The notes beneath the pieces were generated by a model. The model was not told the DNA's origin and did no database searches. It saw nothing but the letters and a program-made list of their open reading frames with translations. Positions 16,428-25,880 of a DNA stretch of 53,418 nucleotides are shown in pieces. Position numbers and translations under genes: made by a program. Source of the DNA: CAZOVB01 sp964583095. GTDB taxonomy: Bacteria; Planctomycetota; Phycisphaerae; SM23-33. Where the stretch lies: contig CAZOVB010000027.1 in the NCBI GenBank assembly GCA_964583095.1, positions 1 through 53,418 of the forward strand, given 5' to 3'. Within the stretch, counting starts at the first letter, position 1; every line of letters starts with the position of its first letter.

Positions 16428-16813
16428 ATTATTGGCAATGGATTTTACATCCTACCAATGATTTTGGAGAAAAACATTGTCATGAAGTCTGTATTCCTGT
16501 TAAAGAAAAGAAAGCAAAGAAAGAAAATAAAAAATTAAAATTACCGTGTGAATCTTGCATTAATAAAAAGCCTGAACTGGAAGAAGAAAATTACCTTGCT
16601 CATGAAATTATTAATAAGGTTATAAAATGTAGAGATTTTAATGGTTTAATTGATTTTAACATTCTATTTAAGGTAATGGAAATAGAAGGGTTAGGGCATT
16701 CTTTTCAAAGGGAATTATTTGATTACACTCTTATCATAAATGATATCATCATAAAAAATAGTTCCAAAGAAAGGGATAGGAAAATAAAAGAATTAAATAA
16801 TGGTAGCCGATAG
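16424..16813 (+). CDS. Tail assembly chaperone, -1 frameshift extension
   Basis: An open frame of 129 codons plus stop with no start codon near its beginning, reached only through the AAATTTT slip; the fused protein would be about 272 aa. The extension begins LNYWQWILHPTNDFGEKHCH and carries HCHEVC and LPCESC, a possible zinc-binding set. It then has a helical region (ENYLAHEIINKVIKCRDFNG, then IEGLGHSFQRELFDYTLIIN) like the T part of other GT chaperones. It overlaps the tape-measure start by 14 bases, as usual in this module. Confidence 0.8.
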   Translation, partial: LNYWQWILHPTNDFGEKHCHEVCIPVKEKKAKKENKKLKLPCESCINKKPELEEENYLAHEIINKVIKCRDFNGLIDFNILFKVMEIEGLGHSFQRELFDYTLIINDIIIKNSSKERDRKIKELNNGSR

Positions 16814-19781
16814 TTTACCCCCTTTGGTGTTGGAATTTGATGTTGAAGACAATGGTTCTTCAAAGGTTAAATCTATTGATAAAAATCTTAATCAATTAGG
16901 CAATAGATTAGATCAAACTTCAATGAAAACGGGAACCTTAAACAAAAAAACCAATGCGGTTGTATCTGGTTTTGGTAAATTAAAAAATGCAAGTTCTTCT
17001 GTTTATGTAGCTATAGGAGCTGTTTTTGCTGGTTTAACCGCTGGAATTGCTACAATAGTTTCATTTACTGCAGTATTGTCAACAGGAATTACAACCTTAG
17101 CAAATTTTGAAACAGGGGTCATAGCATTAGCTAGGGTTACCACACAATCTTTAGAAGAAGCTCAAGATAAAATACTCAGCATGCCTTCAAATTTAGGTAC
17201 CCCTATTGAATTGGTTCAAGGGTATTATTCCGCTATTTCAGCTGGGGCTAAAGCTGGCTCTGAAGCAATAGACTTATTAACCACTGCTTCAAAAGCCTCA
17301 ATAGCTGCAGGAATTGAGCAAGGATTAACCATTGAAGCTCTTACTAAATTAATGACAGGCTTTCAAGGTGAAATAAAAAGCACCGTATCAGCTGCAGATT
17401 TATTATTTGCTATTGAACAGGAAGGCCAAACTACTTTTGCTCAATTAGCCCCTATAATTGGTGAACTTGCAGCATTATCAAAAAATACAGCGATTACACA
17501 CACTGAATTAGCTGCCTCTTTGGCTCAGGTCACTCAAACTGCAGGCTCAACCTCTCAAGCAGCTACTCAATTAAAAGCAGTTATGACCGCCTTAAATAGA
17601 GGAAGTGCGGAACTGCAAAAAGTATTTGATAAATTAAATGTTTCAACAGCTAAACAATTATTCCATCAACATGGTTTGTTTGAAGGATTGAATTTAATAT
17701 TAACTGCAGCTGATGATTTAGACATTAATTACGCTAAATTATTTGGTTCTATTGAAGCCGTTTCAGGGGCTTTAGCTCTTCAAGCAAACAACTTTGAAGG
17801 TGTTATTTCTAAAATGGCAACAATGGAAAATAGATCAGGAAGGACAGAAGCGGCTTTTGAAAATTTTGCTTCCAGTTCTACAGGTCTTTCAACTGAATTA
17901 TCAGGGGAGATACAAAAATTATTAATTTCCATTGGATTATTAGCGGAAGGAACAGACAAGAATTTAATACGGTCTTTAATTGAGTTAACCATAGCTACAC
18001 AAAATTGGGTGGAAGCAAATAAAGATTGGTTGTCTTTGGGTATATCTGAAACCATAAAGTTATTTAGTAATACACTATTAATAGCGGCTAATTTTATAGA
18101 TGCTTTTACAGGCAATACAGAATTAATGAATGAGGTTTTAGGTACCACAAAAGAAAGAATTCCTTTAACTCCTTTTGAAAATTTCTTATCTTTATTGATT
18201 AGATTAAATGATTTTTTAGAAGTGTTGGTAACCAATACTTCAATATCTTTAGAAAAATATGCTCTAAGCTGGGATGTAAAAATGCTTCGTGTTCAGGAAA
18301 TAGTACACGAAGTTATAAATTCTTTGAAAATTAATTTTAATGATTTAACTGAAGTGGTTAATACAACCATAACAGGTTTAAACACTGTATCTTCATTTAC
18401 TGGTTCTAATTTTAAGGTTCCTTTAATCCCTGAATTTGAAATAAATGAAGAAAACTTTGAGAAACAAAAAGCAGATTTACTTAAAAGAGCAAAAGAGTTA
18501 GCCAAAAAAGGTTTAGGTGGTTCAGGTAAAACTGGAGAAGATGATGGTGAAATAAATAGAGGAACAGGGGGAGGAAAAGACACAGATAGTAATGAGGAAG
18601 ATATTTCTGATGGAGAATTATTAAATAAACAAAAGGAAATAGAAAATCAAGTTCAAAATCATTTAAATAATTTAGAAGATATGCAAACCAGGTATAATTT
18701 TGAATTAAATAATATTCAATTAGAAGGTGTTGAAAAAAGAATACATCAATTAGAGTTTGAAAAAGAAAGAGCAATCAATACTTTATTAGATCAACAGAAA
18801 GAAATTTTAAGTGTTGAAGGTATAACAGATAACCAAAGAATTAAAATAAAGGAAGAAACAAGTCAGGCTATTATAGGTATAGAAAGCCTAACTATTGAAA
18901 AAATTGATAAATTAAGAGAAGAGCAGATAGAGAAAAATAAAGAAGAAAAACAAAGAGAATTAGAGCAATTAGAATCTATAGCCAATAATTATTTATCCTT
19001 CTATGAACCAGAGAAAGTTTTATTACAGGAAAAAATAAAACTTAATGAATTGGTAACTGAAGGTCTTATTACTCAAAGTACTCATGTTATGGCTTTGGTG
19101 GATGCTGAAAAAGAAATGGAAGAACAAGTAAAACGATTGAAAATAGAGCATGGTGATTTTATTGATGGAGCTGTTGTAGCCTTGCAGGATTATTCTGATA
19201 AAGCAGGGGAAATTGCAAAAAACTCTTATCAAGTTTGGTCTACTACTTTGAATACACTGGAAGATGAATTAGTTAATGTCGCTTTAACAGGGGAACTTAG
19301 TTTCCAAAAATTAGCTGACACTATTTTAGAAGAGTCTATGAGACTTTTAGTTATAAAGCCTTTATTAGGTAGTATATTTGGTTCTTTTGGTGGTGGTGAA
19401 GGTTCTGGTATTCTTAACTTATTTGGATTAGGAAAAAGCGCGGCTAATGGAGGTGTATTGAACCCTGGAATGGAATTCTTCCCTTTAGGGGGTATGCTCT
19501 TTGATGGTAAGAGAGTGAAAACTACTAAAAAACAGGCGGGGGTAACAGATGGACCTACTATAATGGCTGGAGAAAAGTATAGAAAAGAAGCTTTTATCCC
19601 TCTGCCTTCCGGTGAAGCTGTACCAGTAAAGTTAAATGATAGCGGTAAAAAAGAGATTAAAATACACAATAGTTTTGTAGTTTATGCTCAAGATGCTGAA
19701 TCCTTTAAGTTTTCTGAACAGCAAATATTGAATAGAGTTAATAATTCCACTGCTCAAGCCTTAAGACGTTATGGAGAATAA
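16800..19781 (+). CDS. Tail tape measure protein
   Basis: 993 aa, the ruler that sets tail length and is ejected with DNA. An N-terminal coiled region precedes hydrophobic segments (VYVAIGAVFAGLTAGIATIV) and a TP901-type core (FETGVIALARVTTQSLEEAQ to TSQAATQLKAVMTALNRGSA, about residues 100-265). The middle part, to about residue 780, is charged coiled coil, including a Gly/Asp-rich hinge near residues 575-600. The C-terminus has the lambda gpH-like end NTLEDELVNVALTGELSFQK plus a Gly-rich segment GSFGGGEGSG. Translation is probably coupled to the frameshifted chaperone, since only a weak ribosome site precedes the ATG. Confidence 0.92.
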   Translation: MVADSLPPLVLEFDVEDNGSSKVKSIDKNLNQLGNRLDQTSMKTGTLNKKTNAVVSGFGKLKNASSSVYVAIGAVFAGLTAGIATIVSFTAVLSTGITTLANFETGVIALARVTTQSLEEAQDKILSMPSNLGTPIELVQGYYSAISAGAKAGSEAIDLLTTASKASIAAGIEQGLTIEALTKLMTGFQGEIKSTVSAADLLFAIEQEGQTTFAQLAPIIGELAALSKNTAITHTELAASLAQVTQTAGSTSQAATQLKAVMTALNRGSAELQKVFDKLNVSTAKQLFHQHGLFEGLNLILTAADDLDINYAKLFGSIEAVSGALALQANNFEGVISKMATMENRSGRTEAAFENFASSSTGLSTELSGEIQKLLISIGLLAEGTDKNLIRSLIELTIATQNWVEANKDWLSLGISETIKLFSNTLLIAANFIDAFTGNTELMNEVLGTTKERIPLTPFENFLSLLIRLNDFLEVLVTNTSISLEKYALSWDVKMLRVQEIVHEVINSLKINFNDLTEVVNTTITGLNTVSSFTGSNFKVPLIPEFEINEENFEKQKADLLKRAKELAKKGLGGSGKTGEDDGEINRGTGGGKDTDSNEEDISDGELLNKQKEIENQVQNHLNNLEDMQTRYNFELNNIQLEGVEKRIHQLEFEKERAINTLLDQQKEILSVEGITDNQRIKIKEETSQAIIGIESLTIEKIDKLREEQIEKNKEEKQRELEQLESIANNYLSFYEPEKVLLQEKIKLNELVTEGLITQSTHVMALVDAEKEMEEQVKRLKIEHGDFIDGAVVALQDYSDKAGEIAKNSYQVWSTTLNTLEDELVNVALTGELSFQKLADTILEESMRLLVIKPLLGSIFGSFGGGEGSGILNLFGLGKSAANGGVLNPGMEFFPLGGMLFDGKRVKTTKKQAGVTDGPTIMAGEKYRKEAFIPLPSGEAVPVKLNDSGKKEIKIHNSFVVYAQDAESFKFSEQQILNRVNNSTAQALRRYGE

Positions 19782-19785
19782 TTAA

Positions 19786-20442
19786 ATGGCTTTTTTAGAT
19801 TTGTTATTTGACCCTGATTATTCTTTAGGGGCTTCAGGTGGACCTGGATTCAATACAACAGTTATGCCCTTCCCGTCTGGAGAAGAGCAAAGAAACCAAA
19901 ACTGGGAGTATTTCAGAGGTGAATGGGATGTTAGTCATGCCCTTAAAGATAATTCTGACTTAGAAAATATAAGAAAGTTTTTTATTACTTGCAGAGGTAG
20001 AGCACATACGTTCAGATTTTTAGATTGGTTAGATTATACAATTGAAGATCAGGTTTTAGATGACAGTTTTGATGGAACAATAGACAAAGAAGTTCAAATT
20101 ATTAAAAAATACTTAAATCAAATAGGTACAACCTATACAAGAATAATTACAAAACCTGTAGACGTATCAAATTCTGATCATACTTTAGATTTAGATTACC
20201 CTTCCTACAAAACAATGACTGTTTTGATTGGTGGTTCTCCAGCTGTTGAAGATACAGATTATGAAATAAATTATAGTAATGGAAAAATAAAAGACTTAAT
20301 TGGTGTTTCAGGGAATTTGACTGTAACTTGCTCTTATCACAACCATTGCCGATTTAACATTGATAGGATGATACAAAATCTTGAATTTGTAAATTATTCT
20401 ACCTGGGGGCAAATCCCTATTGTGGAGTTGAAGCATGCCTAA
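19786..20442 (+). CDS. Distal tail protein, DUF2460 family
   Basis: 218 aa. The pattern FNTTVMPFPSGEEQRNQNWE, then RGEWDVSHALKDNSDL and ITCRGRAHTFRFLDWLDY, is diagnostic of DUF2460, the distal tail component that begins the gene-transfer-agent-like tail-tip module. It would form the ring connecting tube to hub. The C-terminal half is a beta domain (YPSYKTMTVLIGGSPAVEDT). It overlaps the next gene by eight bases. Confidence 0.88.
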   Translation: MAFLDLLFDPDYSLGASGGPGFNTTVMPFPSGEEQRNQNWEYFRGEWDVSHALKDNSDLENIRKFFITCRGRAHTFRFLDWLDYTIEDQVLDDSFDGTIDKEVQIIKKYLNQIGTTYTRIITKPVDVSNSDHTLDLDYPSYKTMTVLIGGSPAVEDTDYEINYSNGKIKDLIGVSGNLTVTCSYHNHCRFNIDRMIQNLEFVNYSTWGQIPIVELKHA

Positions 20443-21295
20443 AACAGGGGATACAGGTATCAACCTGCATATACAAGAGGAATTAACAAATCTAACTGAA
20501 TGCTTAAAAATTGAGTTTAAGGATGGGGATGTTTTAGGATTTACTAACCATGATATTGAAATTGAGTATGATTCACTTTTATATGAACCTGAAAGCTCTT
20601 TTTTAAGAACCAATGCGCAGTATAAAGACAATCTATCTGTAACCAATATGAATTTGGACGGCATAATTAATTCTGATCATTTTAGTAAAGATGATATTAG
20701 AGCAGGAAAATTTAGTAATGCTGAACTATATTATTTTGTTTTAAATTGGGGTGATATTTCAGATGGAATTATAAAAATGAACCGCTTTTTTATTGGTAAT
20801 ATATCCCTTAAAAAAGGGGTTTATATTGCTGAACTAAAAGGTCTGGAACAAAAACTTAACAAGAATTTTTTGAGTATTTTTACTGCAGAATGCAGGGCGC
20901 ATTTTGGTGTTTCTTCTACAGGGTGTAAATTTGATTTAGATACAGTCAAAGAAGAGGGGGAAATAGATTCTGTAACCAATAATAGATTATTCACAGTAAC
21001 AGGATTAGATACCCATACAGATAATTATTTTAATCAAGGTAAAATTAAATTTACATCAGGTTTGAATAATGGATTAACACAAGAAATAAAAATATTTTCT
21101 GGTACCCCTGACACTGTTACTTTATTTTTAATGATGCCTTTTACTGTTGCTAATGGAGATACTTTTGATATATGGCCAGGATGTGATAAGTCTTTTAATC
21201 AATGTAAAATATATGATCAAGTTCCAAATTATAGAGGTTTTCCACATTTAATTGGCAAAGATAATTTATACAAATACCCTAATGCAAGGGCTTAA
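20435..21295 (+). CDS. Tail hub protein, DUF2163 family
   Basis: 286 aa. FKDGDVLGFTNHDIEIEYDS near the N-terminus, a central LKGLEQKLNKNF, and Cys-containing elements (FTAECRAHFGVSSTGCKFDL; WPGCDKSFNQCKIYDQVPNY) match the DUF2163/BR0599-type hub family, in which these Cys residues may coordinate an iron-sulfur cluster or another metal. It ends in the typical RGFPHLIGKDNLYKYPNARA. It sits between DUF2460 and NlpC genes, as in gene transfer agents. Confidence 0.88.
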   Translation: MPKTGDTGINLHIQEELTNLTECLKIEFKDGDVLGFTNHDIEIEYDSLLYEPESSFLRTNAQYKDNLSVTNMNLDGIINSDHFSKDDIRAGKFSNAELYYFVLNWGDISDGIIKMNRFFIGNISLKKGVYIAELKGLEQKLNKNFLSIFTAECRAHFGVSSTGCKFDLDTVKEEGEIDSVTNNRLFTVTGLDTHTDNYFNQGKIKFTSGLNNGLTQEIKIFSGTPDTVTLFLMMPFTVANGDTFDIWPGCDKSFNQCKIYDQVPNYRGFPHLIGKDNLYKYPNARA

Positions 21296-21297
21296 TA

Positions 21298-21720
21298 ATG
21301 AAAGTAGAAAAAGAAGAAATAGTCATCCAGGCTAGAAGATATTTGGATACACCTTTTTTACATTTAGGGCGTACAGAGGAAGGTTTAGATTGTGTAGGAT
21401 TGATTGTAAAAGTATCTCAAGACTTAGGTTTAAGTAATTACGATATTAAAAATTACACTCCAGAAAGTAATAAAGATATATTTTTCAACGCTTTTAGAAA
21501 ATGCCCTGATTTACAGAGAGTTGTACCAATTAATAATTATCAAATAGGGGATGTTTTAATTTTTTCCTTACCATTTAACCCTTGTCATGCAGGGATTTTA
21601 TCTTTTGATAACCGCATTATCCATGCCTTACAATCATCAAAAAAAGTGGTTGAACATAGAATAACAAAATTTTGGTCATCTAAGATAAGAGAATCCTATA
21701 GATTCAAAGAGGTTTTATAA
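21298..21720 (+). CDS. Tail-associated NlpC/P60 peptidase
   Basis: 140 aa. The catalytic Cys is in GLDCVGLIVKV (about residue 31), the His in PCHAGILSFDNRIIHAL; together they form the papain-like NlpC/P60 core. The protein would cut peptidoglycan peptides at the tail tip during DNA entry. The family member in gene transfer agents has the same size and gene order. The stop overlaps the next start (TAATG). Confidence 0.88.
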   Translation: MKVEKEEIVIQARRYLDTPFLHLGRTEEGLDCVGLIVKVSQDLGLSNYDIKNYTPESNKDIFFNAFRKCPDLQRVVPINNYQIGDVLIFSLPFNPCHAGILSFDNRIIHALQSSKKVVEHRITKFWSSKIRESYRFKEVL

Positions 21721-24700
21721 TGGCTCAATTAGGATTGTCTATCATAGGGGCTGGCGCTGGGGCAGTTGTCGGAGAAAACTTTTTTGATAAAGGTACTTTA
21801 GGCAGTCAAATTGGTTTTTTAGGTGGTGCTATTTTAGGGGGTTTATTATTTCCCACTAATACCACTTCAGTAGGTCCAAGAAGAACCGATTTAGATATAC
21901 AGGTATCAACCTACGGAAAAGTAATTCCTATTTGTTATGGCACTGTAAGAATAACAGGGAATGTTATATGGTCCACTGGAATTATAGAGGAAGAAAACAA
22001 AGTTAAATCTGGTAAGGGTGGACCTTCTCAAACTCAAATTAGTTACCGTTATAAAACATCTTTGGCTATTGCTTTTTGTGAAAGAGAAGCTGATAGATTA
22101 ATTAAATTATTCATTGATGGTAAATTATTTGTTAATACTAAAAGCACTTCGACTACTCCAGAAAGTGAGAATATAAATAACAAAGTCAACTACCGATTTT
22201 ATACAGGTTCAGAAGATCAAGAACCAGACCCTTTGATTGAATCTGTAGAAGGTGTAGGTAATGTTCCAGCATACAGAGGTATTTGTTATATGGTTATTGA
22301 AGATTTATATCTTGAGAATTTCGGTAACCGTATTCCTCAATTTGAGGTGTTAATAACATTTAATGGCTCAAACAATTATCCTTATAAGATTATAGAATCA
22401 GGGGAAAATGTAAGATATCATGATACAAACTTAATTATAGATAGAAATAGGCCTTTCATTTACGCAGTTCCTCAAACTGCATTTAGTTCTCAAATATTCA
22501 CTAAAATAAACATAGAAACAAATGAAGTTGAAGAAATAGAAGATAAATCTGACATTATTAGAAAGTGTATGCTACAAACAACGGGAGTTGTTGACGAAGA
22601 TGGCTACATTTGGATGCAGACTGTACCTTCTTCTGGTACACTAAATAATTGTCCTATTTATCAATATGAACCTAATAAATTTAATATTGTTAATACTTGT
22701 GGCTATCAAGCAATTTTTGGAGGTTGGGAGAGAATAGGAGCTTTTGCTATATTATTTCCTATTTATGTACCAATAGGAATGAGCGGTCAGTTAGAAAAGT
22801 GTATGATTGCAATTAGTAGAAGAGTTGCTTCTGGAATTTGTTTATTTTCCAGAGAAAGGATTTATTTTAATAAAGATAATTTAAGGAAACTAGTATTTTA
22901 TGGAGAAGCAGAAGGGGTTGCTTCTGGTTTAGCTGGCTCCATTGTAGGAGGAGCAGTCGATAAAAATAATGGTGTGTGGACTATATCAGGTATTGTTTCA
23001 GGTTCAGCAAGACTAAATAAGTATGAATTTTTTATGACTAATAATCCTGAACAGTTTACAACTAAACCAGGTTCAGAACATCAAGCTGAGTTTTTTGGGA
23101 GACAGGTTTTAGATTTATATTTTGAAGGAGAATTAGAATATGGAATAAATATGACTTATTTTGAAGATGATCATTCTTTATTGATTATTGGTAAGCATTA
23201 TACAGAAAATCATCTGAGATTAATTAAATTTGATATAGAAACAGAATCTGTAATAAACTCACTAAATATAACTAATATGACTTCAGCTAATCATGAGGAT
23301 GCTGAATATGTTAATGATCCTATTCAAGATGGTTTATTGATGATCGGAAGCGGTACAAGAGGTAATTTAATAAACGTTTCCTCATTAGAAATAGTCAATA
23401 CATATAATTGGTCTGATTGGGATATATCAGGAACTAATGGTAGAGTATTCCATAAAGATTCAATGTCGGTTTTTACAGGTAAGAACGAACAAAATGGAAC
23501 AGTTAATAGAATGTATTTAAATCGTTTTTCAGGAGCAGGAGAACCTTTAAAAACTGTAGTTGATGATATTTGTCAAAGAAATGATTTAACCATAGCAACT
23601 GATGTAGAGTCTTCAACTCTAACAGGTACGGTAAATTCTTATTCAATTGGTTCAAATGTTAAAGGGAATGCTTCTTTAAGACCTTTGTTTGAAGTTTTTA
23701 ATTTTAGAGGTTACCCAAATGATTGGAAAATAGAGTACACACATTTAGATAAATCAGTAAGTTTTGCAATCCCTGAAGGGGAATTAGGTTCTAAATCTAT
23801 TGAATCAGGTATTAAAAATGAAATTGATGTAGAAGAAAAATTTTTACAAGAGCAGGAACTACCCTTAGTAGTTAATTTAATCCATCCAGACCCTGCAAGA
23901 GATTACCAGGTCAGTACTTCTTATGCTTCCAGACCTATAGAAGCTACAGATACAAGGGAAAATATAACTCTTGAAACACCTATAGCTTTAACTATTAATC
24001 AAGGTAAACAATTGGTTGAAAGAGAACTCTATAGATTATGGGTAGAGCGGTCTGGATTATCAACAACCTTACCTTATAAGCGATTAAGATTAAATCCTTC
24101 TGATGTTGGAACTATAACAGTTGATAATAAAATATACACTGTAAGGATTTTAAGTATTGATTATGATACTTCCATGACTGTAGCAATTCAAACGGTTCAA
24201 TCTGATGAAGAAGTTTATAATACTTATTCAGAAGGGTATTCTGGAGAAAGTATTGAACAGGAAGTTATTCAATTACCTAGCCAGTCAGATGTATTTATAT
24301 TTGATATACCTTTACTTCGTGATATTGACGCTACAAATGGCCAAGGCCCAACAATATATTTAAGTTCAGTAGGGTATAACCCTGATAATTGGTTAGGGGC
24401 TGTTGTATTCAAATCTTTTGATAATACCCAATACTACGATATAAGAACATTAACAAATATTCCTACTTATGGAGTTTTAACCACTTCTTTAAGCCGTCAA
24501 CCTAATTGGGGTTCCTGGGATAAATTAAGAAATTTTGAAGTTCAGTTAAGAAATGGTTCCCTTTCTTCTGCAACAGATTCAGAAGTTTTAACCAGTTTTA
24601 AAAATGCGGCTTTGGTTCAAAGTGGTAATCATTGGGAATTGCTCCAGTTTAGGGATGTTACCAGTTTAGGGGATAAAAAATATAAGTGTGAAACATTGAT

Positions 24701-25229
24701 TAGAGGAATAAAAGGAACAGATAATTTTCAAGACCATGTAGAAGGGGATATGTTCTTTTTATTAGATGAAGATGCAATAAAGCGTTATATTGGAGAAAAT
24801 GAAGATATAAATCAGAACATTTATTACAAAAGTGTTTCCATTGGTAGACCATTAGAAAAAACTCCTTATAAATTAAAACTATTAGAAGGTAATTCCTATA
24901 AACCTTGGACTGTATCAGATGTTAGAGGTTCTAGAGACGGTTCTAATAATTTAGATGTTACATTCAAAAGGCGTACTAGATTTGGTGGACCTTTAATAGA
25001 TTTTATTGATACCGTAGCATTAAATGAAGAAACGGAATCTTATGAAATTGATGTTTTAGATGATTCAGAGGAAGTGTTAAGAACGATAGAAAGTACAAGT
25101 CAATCCTTTAGCTATACAGCTGCAGAACAAACCACTGATGGTTTAACTCCAGGGGATGAAATTGATTTTATTATATATCAATTAAGCGCTATAGTAGGTA
25201 GAGGATTTGGATTAGAGGTAAAATTATAA
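21720..25229 (+). CDS. Tail tip / central fibre protein (GTA gp15, J-like)
   Basis: 1169 aa. The N-terminal Gly/Ala-rich hydrophobic stretch (LSIIGAGAGAVVGENFFDKG then IGFLGGAILGGLLFP) and VGPRRTDLDIQVSTYGKVIP followed by YGTVRITGNVIWST are hallmarks of the large tail-tip proteins of this module. The middle contains a beta-propeller or beta-rich insert (about residues 220-600), then the phage-tail_3-like hub part (VKGNASLRPLFEVFNFRGYP, about 645-665) and fibronectin-like C-terminal repeats. It likely contacts the host surface. It ends in TAATG overlap with the next gene. Confidence 0.85.
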   Translation: MAQLGLSIIGAGAGAVVGENFFDKGTLGSQIGFLGGAILGGLLFPTNTTSVGPRRTDLDIQVSTYGKVIPICYGTVRITGNVIWSTGIIEEENKVKSGKGGPSQTQISYRYKTSLAIAFCEREADRLIKLFIDGKLFVNTKSTSTTPESENINNKVNYRFYTGSEDQEPDPLIESVEGVGNVPAYRGICYMVIEDLYLENFGNRIPQFEVLITFNGSNNYPYKIIESGENVRYHDTNLIIDRNRPFIYAVPQTAFSSQIFTKINIETNEVEEIEDKSDIIRKCMLQTTGVVDEDGYIWMQTVPSSGTLNNCPIYQYEPNKFNIVNTCGYQAIFGGWERIGAFAILFPIYVPIGMSGQLEKCMIAISRRVASGICLFSRERIYFNKDNLRKLVFYGEAEGVASGLAGSIVGGAVDKNNGVWTISGIVSGSARLNKYEFFMTNNPEQFTTKPGSEHQAEFFGRQVLDLYFEGELEYGINMTYFEDDHSLLIIGKHYTENHLRLIKFDIETESVINSLNITNMTSANHEDAEYVNDPIQDGLLMIGSGTRGNLINVSSLEIVNTYNWSDWDISGTNGRVFHKDSMSVFTGKNEQNGTVNRMYLNRFSGAGEPLKTVVDDICQRNDLTIATDVESSTLTGTVNSYSIGSNVKGNASLRPLFEVFNFRGYPNDWKIEYTHLDKSVSFAIPEGELGSKSIESGIKNEIDVEEKFLQEQELPLVVNLIHPDPARDYQVSTSYASRPIEATDTRENITLETPIALTINQGKQLVERELYRLWVERSGLSTTLPYKRLRLNPSDVGTITVDNKIYTVRILSIDYDTSMTVAIQTVQSDEEVYNTYSEGYSGESIEQEVIQLPSQSDVFIFDIPLLRDIDATNGQGPTIYLSSVGYNPDNWLGAVVFKSFDNTQYYDIRTLTNIPTYGVLTTSLSRQPNWGSWDKLRNFEVQLRNGSLSSATDSEVLTSFKNAALVQSGNHWELLQFRDVTSLGDKKYKCETLIRGIKGTDNFQDHVEGDMFFLLDEDAIKRYIGENEDINQNIYYKSVSIGRPLEKTPYKLKLLEGNSYKPWTVSDVRGSRDGSNNLDVTFKRRTRFGGPLIDFIDTVALNEETESYEIDVLDDSEEVLRTIESTSQSFSYTAAEQTTDGLTPGDEIDFIIYQLSAIVGRGFGLEVKL

Positions 25230-25870
25230 TGCCTTCAACAAATTATGGAGACGTGGAACATGTAGGGGAAAACCAGAACCAAAAAACTGTAACCATTAAT
25301 ACGGCTTTTGATGAAATAACATCTTATTTAATGGGGCTTTATACAGAAGACTTAGCTGGCGACAGTGGGAATATTACTCCAGATGCAGATGCTTTAAAAG
25401 TAGCTGTTGTTAAAACAACTGGAGCAATGTCAGGGGCTGTTAATTTGATCTTACCTGATAGGTATCAAAAATATTGGGTAATTCATGATGCTACAGGTCA
25501 TGATTTGACTGTAAAAACGGCTTCTGGTTCAGGGGTAACCATATCCCCTACCGAAGCTCAATTAATGTACTGTGATTCTGTTAATGTTATTGCTATTGGC
25601 GCTTCTGGAGGTTCTGGCGCTGCAAAGCCTACAGCTCCAAGTAAAGAGAGACTTACAGGGGCGGGGGGTTTAACAGATGTTTCTATAGGGGCTAATGTAG
25701 ACCCTAATGTAACAGATGTTTATATTGCAGGTGCTAAGTTAGATAAAGGAACAGAATTTAATATAATAGAATCTGTTCCCGCGAGTGGTGATTATGATAC
25801 TTTAGACCCTTTGATTAGTGATATTTTTCCAAGTGGTGCTACTATAGTTGTTGAATACTATTCCCCTTAA
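25229..25870 (+). CDS. Minor tail / fibre-associated protein
   Basis: 213 aa, low in charge, rich in Thr, Ala, Gly and Ser. The N-terminal segment (YGDVEHVGENQNQKTVTINT followed by AFDEIT) and the region around YWVIHDATGHDLTVKTASGS resemble small phage fibre components that carry beta-sandwich ligand-binding or linker domains. A Gly/Ala-rich linker (GASGGSGAAKPTAPS) separates a C-terminal beta domain. Position between tip and tailspike supports a virion role. Confidence 0.6.
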   Translation: MPSTNYGDVEHVGENQNQKTVTINTAFDEITSYLMGLYTEDLAGDSGNITPDADALKVAVVKTTGAMSGAVNLILPDRYQKYWVIHDATGHDLTVKTASGSGVTISPTEAQLMYCDSVNVIAIGASGGSGAAKPTAPSKERLTGAGGLTDVSIGANVDPNVTDVYIAGAKLDKGTEFNIIESVPASGDYDTLDPLISDIFPSGATIVVEYYSP

Positions 25871-25880
25871 AGAGGTAAAA

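Noticed and set aside
18293..19669. Several leftward frames of 69-146 codons opposite the tape measure gene
   Set aside because: They are antisense shadows of a long coding region with a strong codon pattern; none has a ribosome site.
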